Assembly (NCBI RefSeq): GCF_007559275.1
Contig: NZ_VMHK01000002.1
Span: 372,001-436,000 of the forward strand
DNA: 64,000 bases
Direction: 5' to 3'
From: Bifidobacterium apousia
GTDB lineage: Bacteria; Actinomycetota; Actinomycetes; Actinomycetales; Bifidobacteriaceae
In this document: positions 16,406 to 26,287 of the stretch, piece by piece
Layout of the letters: each line of letters starts with the position of its first letter
Position numbering within the stretch: the first letter of the stretch is position 1
Position numbers and translations under genes: made by a program
The notes under the pieces: model-generated
The model's input: only the letters and a program-made list of their open reading frames with translations
What the model was told of the DNA's origin: nothing
Database searches by the model: none

Positions 16406-17329
16406 ATGGCTGCTGTCACTAGCGGCGCTGCTACCCAATCGAGTAGTGCGCCCCGGGGCCACATGGGTTCTCGTTGGCGTGGTTGGTTGTTTATGGGGCC
16501 GTTTGCGCTGGTGTTTGTGGTGGTGTTTGTGGTGCCGGTGTTGTATGCGGTGTGGATTTCCTTGTTTCAGCATCGGATGGTTGGTGGGACGGTGTTTGTG
16601 GGGTTGGCGAATTATCGTCGTCTGCTGGCTGATGGGCAGTTCTGGTCGTCGGTGCGCCGGGTGGTGGTGTTCACGGTGGTGCAGGTGCCTATCATGCTGT
16701 GCCTGTCGGCGTTGATGGCCCTGGCCTTGGATTCGCTGCGTCTGCATGGGATGCGGTTCTTCCGTATTTCGACGTTTCTGCCCTATGCGGTGCCGGCGGT
16801 GGTGTCGGCTTTGGTGTGGGGGTTCATGTACGGGGCGAAGTACGGGCTGGTGGGCTCGTTGAACGCGTGGCTGGGCACGCATGTGGACGTGTTGCAGCCG
16901 TCGGTGCTGCTGGCGGCGATCGGGAACATCAATACGTGGGAGTTCACGGGGTATAACATGCTGATCTTCTATTCGTCGCTGTCGACGGTGCCGCGCTCCT
17001 TGTATGAGGCGGCGGCGATCGACGGGGCGGGCGAGTGGCAGGTGGTGCGCCGGGTGAAGCTGCCGGAGCTGCGGGGCTCGCTGGCGATCACGGTGATTTT
17101 CAGCATCATCGGCTCCTTCCAGCTGTTCAACGAGCCGAGCGTGATGCAGAACATGGTGCCGGGCAATGCGATCACGACGTATTACACGCCGAACATGTAT
17201 GCGTATAATCTGAGTTTTTCGGGCAATCAGTCCAATTATGCGGCTGCGCTGGCCATTGTGATGGCGGCGTTGACGATGCTGGTGGCGTATGCGGTGCAGC
17301 TGCGGAGCATGAGGGAGCAGATGCGATGA
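16406..17329 (+). CDS. Carbohydrate ABC transporter permease (MalF-like)
   Basis: Inner-membrane subunit of a sugar importer, 307 residues and six spans. The EAA loop reads YEAAAIDGAGEWQVVRRVKL (about 203-222), the contact for the ATPase. The ATG at 16406 has GGGAGAAGGT upstream, better placed than an earlier in-frame ATG at 16361. The stop overlaps the next permease by four bases. No ATPase gene is in the operon, so a shared MsmK-type ATPase encoded elsewhere is likely. The first half is unusually rich in G- and T-ending codons, unlike the C-ending codons of its partner. Confidence 0.9.
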   Translation: MAAVTSGAATQSSSAPRGHMGSRWRGWLFMGPFALVFVVVFVVPVLYAVWISLFQHRMVGGTVFVGLANYRRLLADGQFWSSVRRVVVFTVVQVPIMLCLSALMALALDSLRLHGMRFFRISTFLPYAVPAVVSALVWGFMYGAKYGLVGSLNAWLGTHVDVLQPSVLLAAIGNINTWEFTGYNMLIFYSSLSTVPRSLYEAAAIDGAGEWQVVRRVKLPELRGSLAITVIFSIIGSFQLFNEPSVMQNMVPGNAITTYYTPNMYAYNLSFSGNQSNYAAALAIVMAALTMLVAYAVQLRSMREQMR

Positions 17330-18294
17330 GCGTGCTGGATGCCGGGGGCCGCCGGGTGCGGGCGGCGGAGCGTGCGCGGGCCAGGCGAGTGGCGGCGGAC
17401 GAGCGGGCTGAGCGGCGTCGTGCGGCGTCGAGCGGCTTCTCGAACCCGTCGAACCCGCGCCGGTCGGTGTGGCTGACGCTGGCGTGCGGCGTGTTCGCCC
17501 TGTACTGCCTGTTCCCGTTCGCCTACCTGCTGGTGAACGCGACGAAGACGCAGGCGGATTTCACGAGCACGTTCGGCCTGGGGCCGGGCCGTTCGTTCGC
17601 CTTGTGGGACAACATCCGGGAGGTGTTCTCCTACCAGGACGGGATCTTCGCCCGCTGGCTGGCGAACACGCTCATGTACGTGGTGGTGGGCGCGGGCGGC
17701 GCCACGCTGCTGGCGGTGATGGGCGGGTACGCGCTGGCCAAGTTCCGGTTCCCGGGCCGCAAGGCGGTGTTCGCGGTGGTGCTGGGCGCGATCAGCGTGC
17801 CGGGCATCGCCCTGGCGGTGCCGCAGTTCCTGCTGTTCGCGAAGCTGGGGCTGACCAACACGCCCTGGGCGATGATCGTCCCCAGCCTGATCAGCCCCTT
17901 CGGCCTGTACCTGATGTGGATCTTCTCGGACCAGGCCGTGCCCGGCGAGCTGCTGGAGGCGGCGCGCGTGGACGGCGCCTCGGAGTGGCGCACCTTCCGC
18001 ACCATCAGCCTGCCCCTTTTGGCGCCGGGGATCGTGACCTGCGCCCTGTTCACGATCGTGGCGACCTGGAACAACTACTTCCTGCCCCTGATCATGCTCA
18101 AGGACGCGGACTGGTACCCGCTGACCATCGGCCTGAACCAGTGGAAGGACCAGGCCAGCACCGCGGGCGGGCAGGCCATCCAGAACCTGGTCATCACCGG
18201 CAGCCTGATCACCATCATCCCCCTGGTCATCGCCTTCCTCCTCCTGCAGAAATACTGGCAATCCGGCCTCGCCGCAGGAGCCGTCAAAGAATAA
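17326..18294 (+). CDS. Carbohydrate ABC transporter permease (MalG-like)
   Basis: Second membrane subunit, 322 residues. An Arg/Ala-rich N-terminal extension (about 1-45) precedes the first span; such a long basic tail is more than the family usually has. The EAA loop is LLEAARVDGASEWRTFRTIS (about 209-228). The start overlaps the MalF-like stop (ATGA). It forms the channel with the upstream permease and receives sugar from the binding protein encoded downstream. Confidence 0.9.
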   Translation: MSVLDAGGRRVRAAERARARRVAADERAERRRAASSGFSNPSNPRRSVWLTLACGVFALYCLFPFAYLLVNATKTQADFTSTFGLGPGRSFALWDNIREVFSYQDGIFARWLANTLMYVVVGAGGATLLAVMGGYALAKFRFPGRKAVFAVVLGAISVPGIALAVPQFLLFAKLGLTNTPWAMIVPSLISPFGLYLMWIFSDQAVPGELLEAARVDGASEWRTFRTISLPLLAPGIVTCALFTIVATWNNYFLPLIMLKDADWYPLTIGLNQWKDQASTAGGQAIQNLVITGSLITIIPLVIAFLLLQKYWQSGLAAGAVKE

Positions 18295-18398
18295 CCAAAG
18301 AAACCAAAACCGTGCTATAGGCCTTGAGCCATAGGACAGTGAAAGATATCAGTAGTCATGTGTTGTTGCCAAGGACAACAGAAAAGGAGATAGGGACA

Positions 18399-19754
18399 AT
18401 GAGGTTCGAAAAGATGACGAAGGTCATAGCCCTGACAGGTGCTGTGGCCATGGCGTTCGGACTCGCCGGCTGCGGCGGATCGGGCAGCGGTTCCTCTGCG
18501 TCGGGCAAGGGGGGGAAGACCGAAATCTTGGTCTGGTCCTGGGATTCGACTCTTCCTCGGACAGTCAAGGGATTCGAAGCCAAGAATCCCGACATCAAGG
18601 TGAAGGTCACCAATGTCGGCACCAACAAAAAAGAGTACACGGCCTTGAACAACGCTTTGTCCGCCAACAAGGGCGCCCCTGACCTTGCACAGGTCGAGTA
18701 TTATGCTCTGCCTGAATACGCCACTCAGGACAAGCTGCAGGATCTGTCTGACATGGGCGCCTCCGGATACAAGAGCTTCTATACGCCGGGCACATGGAAT
18801 TCAGTGAATCTGAATGGGGGCGTCTACGCGCTGCCTATGGATTCGGGCCCCATGGCTCTGTTCTACAACAAGGAGGTGTTCGACAAGGCCGGAGTGACCG
18901 AGGTCCCCACTACTTGGGATGAGTATTACGAGGCAGCGAAGAAGATCAAGGCTGTTGGTTCCTACATCACCTCGGACTCAGGCGATGCAGGGTTCTTCGA
19001 TTCCATGACCTGGCAGGCCGGCGCCAAGCCCTTTGCCACCAGCAAGGACGGCAAGACCGTCACCATCAATCTGACCGGTGATTCCAAGGTCAAGAAGTGG
19101 GACGACTACTGGCAGAAGATGATCAATGAGGACCTGATCAACACCAAGATTCCCGGATGGTCTGATGATTGGAACAAGGGCCTCAATGACGGATCAATCG
19201 CTTCTTTGCTCATGGGCGCTTGGATGCCCTACAACCTGCTGTCCGGTGCCCCTGATGCCTCCGGCAAGTGGCGTGTGGCGCAGATGCCGACCTGGGAAAA
19301 GGGCGGAACAGAGAATTCTGAGAACGGCGGGTCTTCGCTGGCTATGATCAAGACCAAGGACGACTCGAAGAGCAAGGCTGCATATAAGTTCTTGGAATAC
19401 GCTTGCCATAACGCCGAGGGCATTAAGACCCGTGTCGATGGCGGCGCTTTCCCGGCTGACAACAACACGCTGAAGTCCAACGAGTTCCTCTCTATGACCA
19501 GCTTGAAGGATGCCGACGGCAAGGACAACGCCTACTTCGGCGGCCAGAAGTTCAACGAGGTCCTGTCGCAGGCCGCCAAGAACGTTCTGCCTGGCTACAA
19601 GTTCCTGCCCTTTGAGGTCTACGCACGTGGAATCTACGGTGACAAGATGACCGCTTTCACCTCCAAGTCGGCCACGCTGGATCAGGGGATCGCGGCTTGG
19701 CAGAAGGATCTGCAGAACTACGCCAAGCAGCAGGGCTACACGGTGAAGGAATAA
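18399..19754 (+). CDS. Extracellular sugar-binding lipoprotein of ABC importer
   Basis: Family 1 solute-binding protein of 451 residues from ATG 18399, which has AAGGAG 9-10 bases upstream. The signal peptide ends in the lipobox LAGC (Cys 25), so the protein is lipid-anchored outside the membrane. A Gly/Ser linker follows, then the two-lobed binding fold (TEILVWSWDS, YALPMDSGPMALFYNKEVFD). It delivers the ligand to the two permeases encoded just upstream. A 105-bp gap and a terminator after the gene suggest it is the last member of the operon. Ligand unknown, probably an oligosaccharide. Confidence 0.92.
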   Translation: MRFEKMTKVIALTGAVAMAFGLAGCGGSGSGSSASGKGGKTEILVWSWDSTLPRTVKGFEAKNPDIKVKVTNVGTNKKEYTALNNALSANKGAPDLAQVEYYALPEYATQDKLQDLSDMGASGYKSFYTPGTWNSVNLNGGVYALPMDSGPMALFYNKEVFDKAGVTEVPTTWDEYYEAAKKIKAVGSYITSDSGDAGFFDSMTWQAGAKPFATSKDGKTVTINLTGDSKVKKWDDYWQKMINEDLINTKIPGWSDDWNKGLNDGSIASLLMGAWMPYNLLSGAPDASGKWRVAQMPTWEKGGTENSENGGSSLAMIKTKDDSKSKAAYKFLEYACHNAEGIKTRVDGGAFPADNNTLKSNEFLSMTSLKDADGKDNAYFGGQKFNEVLSQAAKNVLPGYKFLPFEVYARGIYGDKMTAFTSKSATLDQGIAAWQKDLQNYAKQQGYTVKE

Positions 19755-19805
19755 GGGTAACTCTCATCGAGCCAGCGCTGTAGAGCAGGTTCCTTAATAA
19801 GGTAT

Positions 19806-19859
19806 ACCGGCCAGAGGGGTCCCGGGGTGTTCCCTTGGTCTTTCCCTGGCCGGTTTTTT
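19806..19859 (+). terminator. Rho-independent terminator of the sugar importer operon
   Basis: ACCGGCCAG (19806-19814) pairs with CTGGCCGGT (19846-19854), followed by a run of T (19854-19859). The 31-base loop contains a smaller hairpin-prone stretch. Confidence 0.85.
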
Positions 19860-20752
19860 CATGCACATCGTCGTGCAGGCTTGCAATATTCAATACAATG
19901 CGGACCAGTATGGACTTTTGTGATCATTGACTAATAGCAGGGTGTTAATCCAAATATGAGCTTTATCTATCCGATGGGATAATTCTCTTAACACAATTTC
20001 GCGATGTTTCCCTTTTATAGATCTGTCCCGCTTGCAGTTGACTCGCCCCCGACCTTGATGCCAAGACTGCCGATACAACGTTGATTTATACCGGCTTGGA
20101 GTATGCGGAAAAATGGCTGCCCTGTGGCGAAGCCTGTACCGTATGGAATCGATACCAGTGCTTCTTGACTGATTGATACTTGTTCTCCAATTGCGCGAAC
20201 AATATCTTTCTGTCAACTGTTGGTGTGCAAGTTCTCCTATGGACTTGGCTATAGGCTGGGGCGACGATTCTATGGCAGCTATCTGATATTCATATGGATG
20301 ATAGTAAAACTGACTCTGGGTCTGCTTGAAGGTCCGTCAATGTGTCGTTCTGTTTGTATGAGCTGCACGCCGTCTTTTAGATGGCCAAATCGGTCTTTCT
20401 ACTGACATTTCATTCGATTGTTAAAGTAGGAGATTGGCACCACACCCTATGTCTACCTGGAGGATTCCCGTATCCATGCGGTGCAGTATTTGCTGGTAAA
20501 CATTGGGATGTCTCTATGGCAGATTTGTCAGCAGCGCAGTTTCACATGTGCACCCTTCAAAAAGGCATATATGCATGTCACCCATTAAGTATCGCAGGCA
20601 AGCAGAGTTGTGGCGACACTTCAGAAGAAATAAGTTTAATGCTGGCTTCGTACGTGATTTGGACATTGTGCGGCGGCTTTCCGCCTATGATTTTGAGGCA
20701 TAAGGCTCATGGGTGTGGGGTGTCAGGCGGGGGATGAAGTCTTCAGTAACAA
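19860..20752. other. AT-rich flank upstream of the YobI-like ATPase gene
   Basis: About 0.9 kb without a convincing gene. The only protein-like fragment is SPIKYRRQAELWRHFRRNKF in a plus-strand frame at 20503-20703, which lacks a ribosome site and a family. Composition shifts from GC-rich to AT-rich at about 19.87 kb, marking the left edge of a probable island. Confidence 0.4.
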
Positions 20753-23700
20753 TTGAAATCGTTCATATCTTTAGACTTATACCGTGTAGAGTCGGCTGAC
20801 GTGGTTCCGTATAATGTATTTATGTGTGAGATAAGGGGTCAGTCTGAAGGTTATCCTACCGACGAGGTTTTAGAACCTTTAACAGAACAGTATGACGAAG
20901 CAAAGCATAGCGGGATTTATAACCTGCTATCCAACGTTCTTTGCGATGCTTTGGAATCGGACAAGAGTCCTACAAAAAGCTCTGTTTTCTCAAAAGTCCG
21001 CAATATCGCCTTATCTGGAGGATATGGAACCGGCAAAAGCAGCGTTCTTTGTGCATTTAAGGATGATTCAAGATTTCAAGATGATAAAGGTAATAGTAAT
21101 TGTCTGTTCATCTCTTTGTCTTCCTTGAATGGACAGGATGATGAGTCACCTGATAATGGGCAAAGTTATTCAGATCAAACTGACTCGATTGAAAAAGAGA
21201 TAGTCAAGCAGCTTTTATATCAGGAAAGCAGTGCTATTTCGCATTTTCGCAGGTTGCGCAGCATCAAGCCTAAAAGACGTTGGTTGTACAGCATCATGTT
21301 CGGTTTGTTGATGTTTCTATTGTGTACGGGTCTTGGATGGACAGGGAAAATCAGATCGTTTTTCTCGCCTAATCCTCAGTTCTGGCCTTCTGTTATGGTT
21401 GCCTTGGCGTTGGCTGTCTTCTTTATTCTTGCTTGTTTTGTCTTTATACCCTCAACCGTACAGGGTCGTATGCGATTGAAATCTTTGACTGCAGGTTCTG
21501 CTTCATTATCACTAGACGGAGACGATGGTGAGACTTATTTTGATAAGTATTTAGACGAGATTGCTTACTTCTTTAGCTCATCAAAGAAGCGAGTTGTTAT
21601 ATTTGAGGATATTGATCGGTTTGATAATACTCGTATATTTGAAGATCTCAAGGAACTCAACACTATCCTCAATCAAGATCCCTCCAACGAAGGTAGATCG
21701 ATTTGCTTTGTCTACGCAGTACGAGACAGCATTTTCGACACCTTTAGCGAAAACGATGTATCGGAATCGATGAATTCAGTGAATGGCTCTTACGTGAGGA
21801 ACGAAAATGTCGAGAGAGCAAACAGAACAAAATTCTTTGATTTGATTATCCCTATGGTTCCGTTCATGTCACCTACAGCCGCTAAGGGATGGATTAGTAG
21901 CGAATTTAAGAATGATGGAATTGATCGGCGACTCATTCGTATATTGTCAAAGCATATAACTGATATGCGTCTTATAAAAAACATTCATAACGAGTTTCTG
22001 ATTTTCCGATCTAAGCTAATGTTTGGAAATCTAGAGCCTGGTGGGCAGTCTTCACTTGATGTGAACCATGTTTTAGCTATGGTGGCGTATAAAAGTGTGT
22101 ATCCACGAGACTTTGAAAAGCTGCGCTTGGGAACAAGCCACTTGGACGATATTTACAGATTCAAACTTCAGATTGTTGAACATGTTAGAAATGATGCCTT
22201 ACGCAAAATTGTGGCATTAAAAAACCAATTAGTAGATAGTCATGGATTCACGGAGAAAAGCAAAAGACTAGGCGAAATTTTAAAGAGGGCAATAAAAGTG
22301 AAGGCTTCCGCCTACCGTACTCCTCCCGATATTGTGCCTCTTACAGTAGGCCAGTTTACATACGAGGATGAAGAGCAATTGGATTCTGTCGATTTTTGGC
22401 AGAACGTAGAAAATAATTATCAGACGAATGAAGAGCTAGAATTTGTTTTGTCGGGCGGTATAAGCATTGATTTTAGTGATCTATATGATCTTATCGCCAT
22501 TGCGGTTGATGACCAGGATTGGATGGATAATCTAGATACGGCAGAGCAGACAGAAATCGACCAACTGAATTTTCTGCTTCGCAGAACGGCACATTCCAGT
22601 ATCCAAACAGTAATGAACGAAAGCGACTGGACGGCTCCTCCTTCCTCCAGTGATTTAAAGGTACCCTGTAATCTGAGTAAGTTTGTTGAGATGTGTTATG
22701 GGCACACTCTAGGCAGTGATCTCATAGCAGAGGGCTACATTTCAGACGATTATCAGCTTTATGCCGCGTCTCGTAATAGCCAGTGGATTTCAAATGACGG
22801 GGTTAATTTTGAAATTCATAACCTTGCTCAAGGTGAGCATTCTTTGGATTGGAAGCTAACAAAGGATGATTGTGAAGCTATATATACAGACTTCGGACCG
22901 GAAATAACGAAAAGCAGGGACGCTTATAATGTGCAGTTCCTCGATTGGCTGCTTAACAAGTATCCTGACCAAGCAGAGAATATGCTGAGATCCCCTTCCA
23001 GCTATGACGATTGGGATCAGGAATTCTATGCGGCATATTTGAACGATGAGAGCGTAAGTGCAGAGAATAGTAGACGAATTGTCGGTATCATGGCTGAAAA
23101 GTCGGACAAAATTTTCAATTTCCTGGTTGGTTCTCAAGAATTGAGTGACAATCAGCGAAAACAATATACAAGTGTAGCTTTGAACAATCTCCGGAAAGAA
23201 ACATCAAACGGAGAAAGAATGGATGAGATTGTGCGTAAGTACCTCCGAAAATGCGATTCAGACTTGAAGTGTATGCAAGATCCTGGACTTTCAAAAGAGC
23301 AAGCAGAGCTGATTGCTAATTATTATGCATATGCGGGGATATCTTTGCAGAATGTAAGGCCGCTGTGCGCTAACATGCTAGAAGCCATAAGGCAACGTCA
23401 TAACTATATAGTGAATAGAATAAACCTTGAAACCATTTTTGGAGCTAGTTGCGATTTTTCTCTTAATGCGATTCGCAAACAAGATACTGAGGAATACAAT
23501 GTGATAAGTAATACTTGTTTGTCTGACTACTTGAAGATGAATACTAAGGTCACCATAAATGGGGATAAAAGTGAATATGCTCAAATAGTTCGTGAAATAA
23601 TTGAAACTTTTGGTAGCAGGGATATTGACAATCAGACACTTGATAATATCGCATCTTTAATCAAAAGGTCTAAACCTAATCAACGTATTACAGATTTAAG

Positions 23701-24739
23701 TGGAATTTTACCGACTACGGAAAATGGCAAGGTGAGGAAGATTGCGCAAATTGTAATCCGTACCATGGCGCAACATCGGCTATTCATACCGACACCAAAC
23801 AATATTTTCGTTTATTTGAGTGTAAATAATCCAGAATTCAAGACTTCTGCAACGGTCGACATAGATTTTGACCAATTAATGGAATATATGCCCCTCTCCG
23901 TGAGAGACTTGGAGAATAACGACCTCAATGATGAGGATTTAGTTTTTTTGGCTACGCTGATTTTGAATTCTGATGCGTCAGGTTTCGATTTGCCAAAGAA
24001 AATTCAACTGGTGCAGAGCTTAAAATTATCATCTGAATCTCTCGATGCCGGCAGCCTAACGGATCGTAATAGTATTATGTTTGCTGAACTTATGAAAGAT
24101 GGGCTTTTATCTTCGACGGCTGATAATTTCAATCTACTTGAAAGTGGAGGTGCTCGTACGGCTTGTATCAGGGAGTGGGAAAGTTTAATGGAAGGAGCCA
24201 ATATACCAACAAACGAAATTCCTTCAGTAATAGCAGATCCGCAGGTATCGCTTGCAGTTAAATCAGAATTGTATCTAGAACTGCCAGAATACCTTAAGAA
24301 TGCAGATAAAGAAGTGTTAGAATCCGCTGTTAAAGAGGTGGCCAAGCAAGATGCGAAACTTGGATTAGAAGTTGTAGATTGGATTGCGGAGCATCTTTTC
24401 AACAAATCTGAGGAGAAGGCTGACTTCTCTGAACATGCTTCCGATGTGGCTCTTGAGCCTTTTATCCACCTGCTTGCAAAGGCTATTCCGATGTATGCGA
24501 ACCTTGATAGTCCCGAAAATAAGGATGAAGTGAGGAAGAATCTCGTTTCTATATTGAGGGCGCTACCCAATCCGTACCCGAAGCTAACTGACAAGACGGA
24601 CGAAACTATATATCTCCCTCTTGATGATGACAATAGGAGTATTGCTTATGGGGTTCAGAGTTTTCTCAAGACAATAAAGAGTGTAAAGGGCTATGCAGGT
24701 AAAAAAACATTGCAGTGCGTTATGTGTCATAACGATTGA
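20753..24739 (+). CDS. YobI-like / KAP-type membrane P-loop ATPase
   Basis: A 1328-residue protein. The Walker A motif GGYGTGKSS is at 89-97, two membrane spans lie at about 178-195 and 211-232, and Walker B VVIFEDIDRFDN is at 281-292. Membrane spans inserted between Walker A and B are the hallmark of KAP/YobI NTPases (STAND-related). The remaining ~900 residues are helical and charged with no recognised domain, perhaps a sensor. The listed start is TTG 20753. ATG 20822 is an alternative that keeps all motifs, and TATAAT at 20810-20815 lies between them. Related NTPases are often found in anti-phage or conflict islands; a defence role here is inference. No partner gene adjoins it, and base composition is far more AT-rich than the core. 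Confidence 0.8.
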   Translation: MKSFISLDLYRVESADVVPYNVFMCEIRGQSEGYPTDEVLEPLTEQYDEAKHSGIYNLLSNVLCDALESDKSPTKSSVFSKVRNIALSGGYGTGKSSVLCAFKDDSRFQDDKGNSNCLFISLSSLNGQDDESPDNGQSYSDQTDSIEKEIVKQLLYQESSAISHFRRLRSIKPKRRWLYSIMFGLLMFLLCTGLGWTGKIRSFFSPNPQFWPSVMVALALAVFFILACFVFIPSTVQGRMRLKSLTAGSASLSLDGDDGETYFDKYLDEIAYFFSSSKKRVVIFEDIDRFDNTRIFEDLKELNTILNQDPSNEGRSICFVYAVRDSIFDTFSENDVSESMNSVNGSYVRNENVERANRTKFFDLIIPMVPFMSPTAAKGWISSEFKNDGIDRRLIRILSKHITDMRLIKNIHNEFLIFRSKLMFGNLEPGGQSSLDVNHVLAMVAYKSVYPRDFEKLRLGTSHLDDIYRFKLQIVEHVRNDALRKIVALKNQLVDSHGFTEKSKRLGEILKRAIKVKASAYRTPPDIVPLTVGQFTYEDEEQLDSVDFWQNVENNYQTNEELEFVLSGGISIDFSDLYDLIAIAVDDQDWMDNLDTAEQTEIDQLNFLLRRTAHSSIQTVMNESDWTAPPSSSDLKVPCNLSKFVEMCYGHTLGSDLIAEGYISDDYQLYAASRNSQWISNDGVNFEIHNLAQGEHSLDWKLTKDDCEAIYTDFGPEITKSRDAYNVQFLDWLLNKYPDQAENMLRSPSSYDDWDQEFYAAYLNDESVSAENSRRIVGIMAEKSDKIFNFLVGSQELSDNQRKQYTSVALNNLRKETSNGERMDEIVRKYLRKCDSDLKCMQDPGLSKEQAELIANYYAYAGISLQNVRPLCANMLEAIRQRHNYIVNRINLETIFGASCDFSLNAIRKQDTEEYNVISNTCLSDYLKMNTKVTINGDKSEYAQIVREIIETFGSRDIDNQTLDNIASLIKRSKPNQRITDLSGILPTTENGKVRKIAQIVIRTMAQHRLFIPTPNNIFVYLSVNNPEFKTSATVDIDFDQLMEYMPLSVRDLENNDLNDEDLVFLATLILNSDASGFDLPKKIQLVQSLKLSSESLDAGSLTDRNSIMFAELMKDGLLSSTADNFNLLESGGARTACIREWESLMEGANIPTNEIPSVIADPQVSLAVKSELYLELPEYLKNADKEVLESAVKEVAKQDAKLGLEVVDWIAEHLFNKSEEKADFSEHASDVALEPFIHLLAKAIPMYANLDSPENKDEVRKNLVSILRALPNPYPKLTDKTDETIYLPLDDDNRSIAYGVQSFLKTIKSVKGYAGKKTLQCVMCHND

Positions 24740-26047
24740 TGTTTATCTTCCATATATAAAAGCAAGCTAAGGGGAAGTCTCTTAATGTCATCGTGACATT
24801 TTCAGACGTGCTCATGGAGTTAAAGAGAGCGGGTAATGAAGGATTCGTCTTCACTATTTACCTTGAGTTAATTGTTGCGATCTTTAAGGGCTTAGTAAAT
24901 AGTTTAAGGTCGTTCGAACATGCCAGTAGGTTTAGGAAAGTTATCAGCTACGTCTAAATTTTTATGCAAAAGATTATGAATTGGCCATATGTTTCGTAAT
25001 TAGCGGAGAATAGCCAACAAAAATTATTTTGAACTTGAAGAAGCGGTCCAAAATATATAGCGGTTGAAAACGTGCATGAGCAAGTGGCTATAGCGAGCTG
25101 CCAAGTAACGTGTGGGTCCTTCTCATTTACTGTCCTGCGTGCTCGAATGGTTTCAGCCGCTTTCAGATATCGGAGACGTTTTTTCGTACTAGTAAATGCT
25201 GAGTGATTAATTTTCAAACCGACTATAGTTTCTTGTCTCTACTTGGTATAGATCAGACGGATGAGTACCTTCTTTTTAGGGTTCTGTACAAGAGTTGACT
25301 AATGTCATTTTGTGAAAGACATCAATTTAAAGTTTGAATGCGCTATGGCGATAGAGACAAGTTTGCTTCGTAGCGAATGTGATCTTGTAATGGTGCACAA
25401 TCCGCTAGATGGAATATGATCCGAACGCACTAACTATCGGAGCAGTTGTTGTTTAGCTCAAAGACAATACGTAACGTGTGCCTTGCTAAGCTGACGAAAA
25501 CGATTCAGAAAATACGCATGTCTATTTGTTGTTTCAATCAAGATTCAGCCGCTTGGCAAGGCAGTGATGGAATGACATTTTCACCATGACAAACAGATTG
25601 CCAACTTAAGATGACTTTCATTCATCGTTTTTATTCAAGATTCAGACTGGACTGGCTTATCTGAAGATGGGGAAAGATGGTCTATATGACAATCAGACAA
25701 TGACTGGCAACGGCTTGTAAGGATTAAGCCGCGGATCTGACAGGAAAAGAAAAAAAGATTGTATCTGTTTTCCGCCGTCAAAGTGGAGAATTCTGCTAAT
25801 TCATGTTTCAGCTGAGGTAATTTTATTGCAGTTATCGCGCAATACCATATTTGCATATATTTGTTATCGGTTGTCGTTCGTGTGATTTGTCTTTTTTCTC
25901 GAACACATTTCGTCACATAAGAAAGGTCGCTCGAGCATCGCTGAATATCGAGTGTCTTCATTCATTGCATATTTTTGACTTTGACGAGTCATACGAATAT
26001 GCGACCCGGCTATATCCTGAATACCCACTTTGTTAGTAAATACAGGG
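24740..26047. other. 1.3-kb AT-rich non-coding flank between ATPase gene and tRNA-Arg
   Basis: No credible ORF on either strand. Seen: a 7-bp hairpin at 24784-24800, and an inverted pair CTTGTCTCTA (about 25232) / TAGAGACAAG (about 25353). I found no copy of the tRNA 3' end on the far side of the ATPase gene that would mark an integration repeat. A structured RNA cannot be excluded by eye. Confidence 0.4.
24784..24803 (+). terminator. Possible terminator after the YobI-like gene
   Basis: AATGTCA-TCG-TGACATT followed by TTC. A short stem with a weak T-tract, 44 bp after the stop codon. Confidence 0.4.
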
Positions 26048-26120
26048 TGCCCCGGATGCGATTCGAACGCACGACACCTTCTTTAGGAGAGAAGTGCTCT
26101 ATCCCCTGAGCTACCGGGGC
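26048..26120 (-). tRNA. tRNA-Arg (anticodon CCU)
   Basis: 73 nt on the minus strand. The acceptor stem GCCCCGG pairs with CCGGGGC, the D-arm contains AGCTCAGGGGATAGAGC, the anticodon stem CTTCT/AGAAG frames the loop with CCT, and the T-arm has GTTCGAATC. The discriminator base is A; CCA is not encoded. The AT-rich island lies beyond its 3' end, a classic place for element integration. Confidence 0.95.
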
Positions 26121-26287
26121 AACGGAAACTACTGTACCACGAAGTGCGACTCGGGCAGGTCGCTGATGTGCAGGCTAGGACCGTGTGCCTCCTGGAGAAC
26201 ATTAGCCTTTTATCCCTGCCCGCCATGCGGTCATGGTTTACAATTGCTCAACGGTCAAGCTGACTGTGCATTCCTTGGGAGGAGACC

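Noticed and set aside
20381-20737. 118-codon ORF upstream of the ATPase
   Set aside because: Product is Cys/His/Trp-rich random-like sequence, no ribosome site, no continuity with any domain.
25530-25680. Possible CRISPR-like spacing in the AT-rich flank
   Set aside because: No repeat of 20 or more bases recurs at regular intervals; apparent similarity is due to AT-rich words.
19860-26120. Integrative element bounded by direct repeats of the tRNA-Arg 3' end
   Set aside because: No second copy of the tRNA end was found by eye in 19.8-21 kb, and no integrase gene is present in the window. The island remains only compositional.
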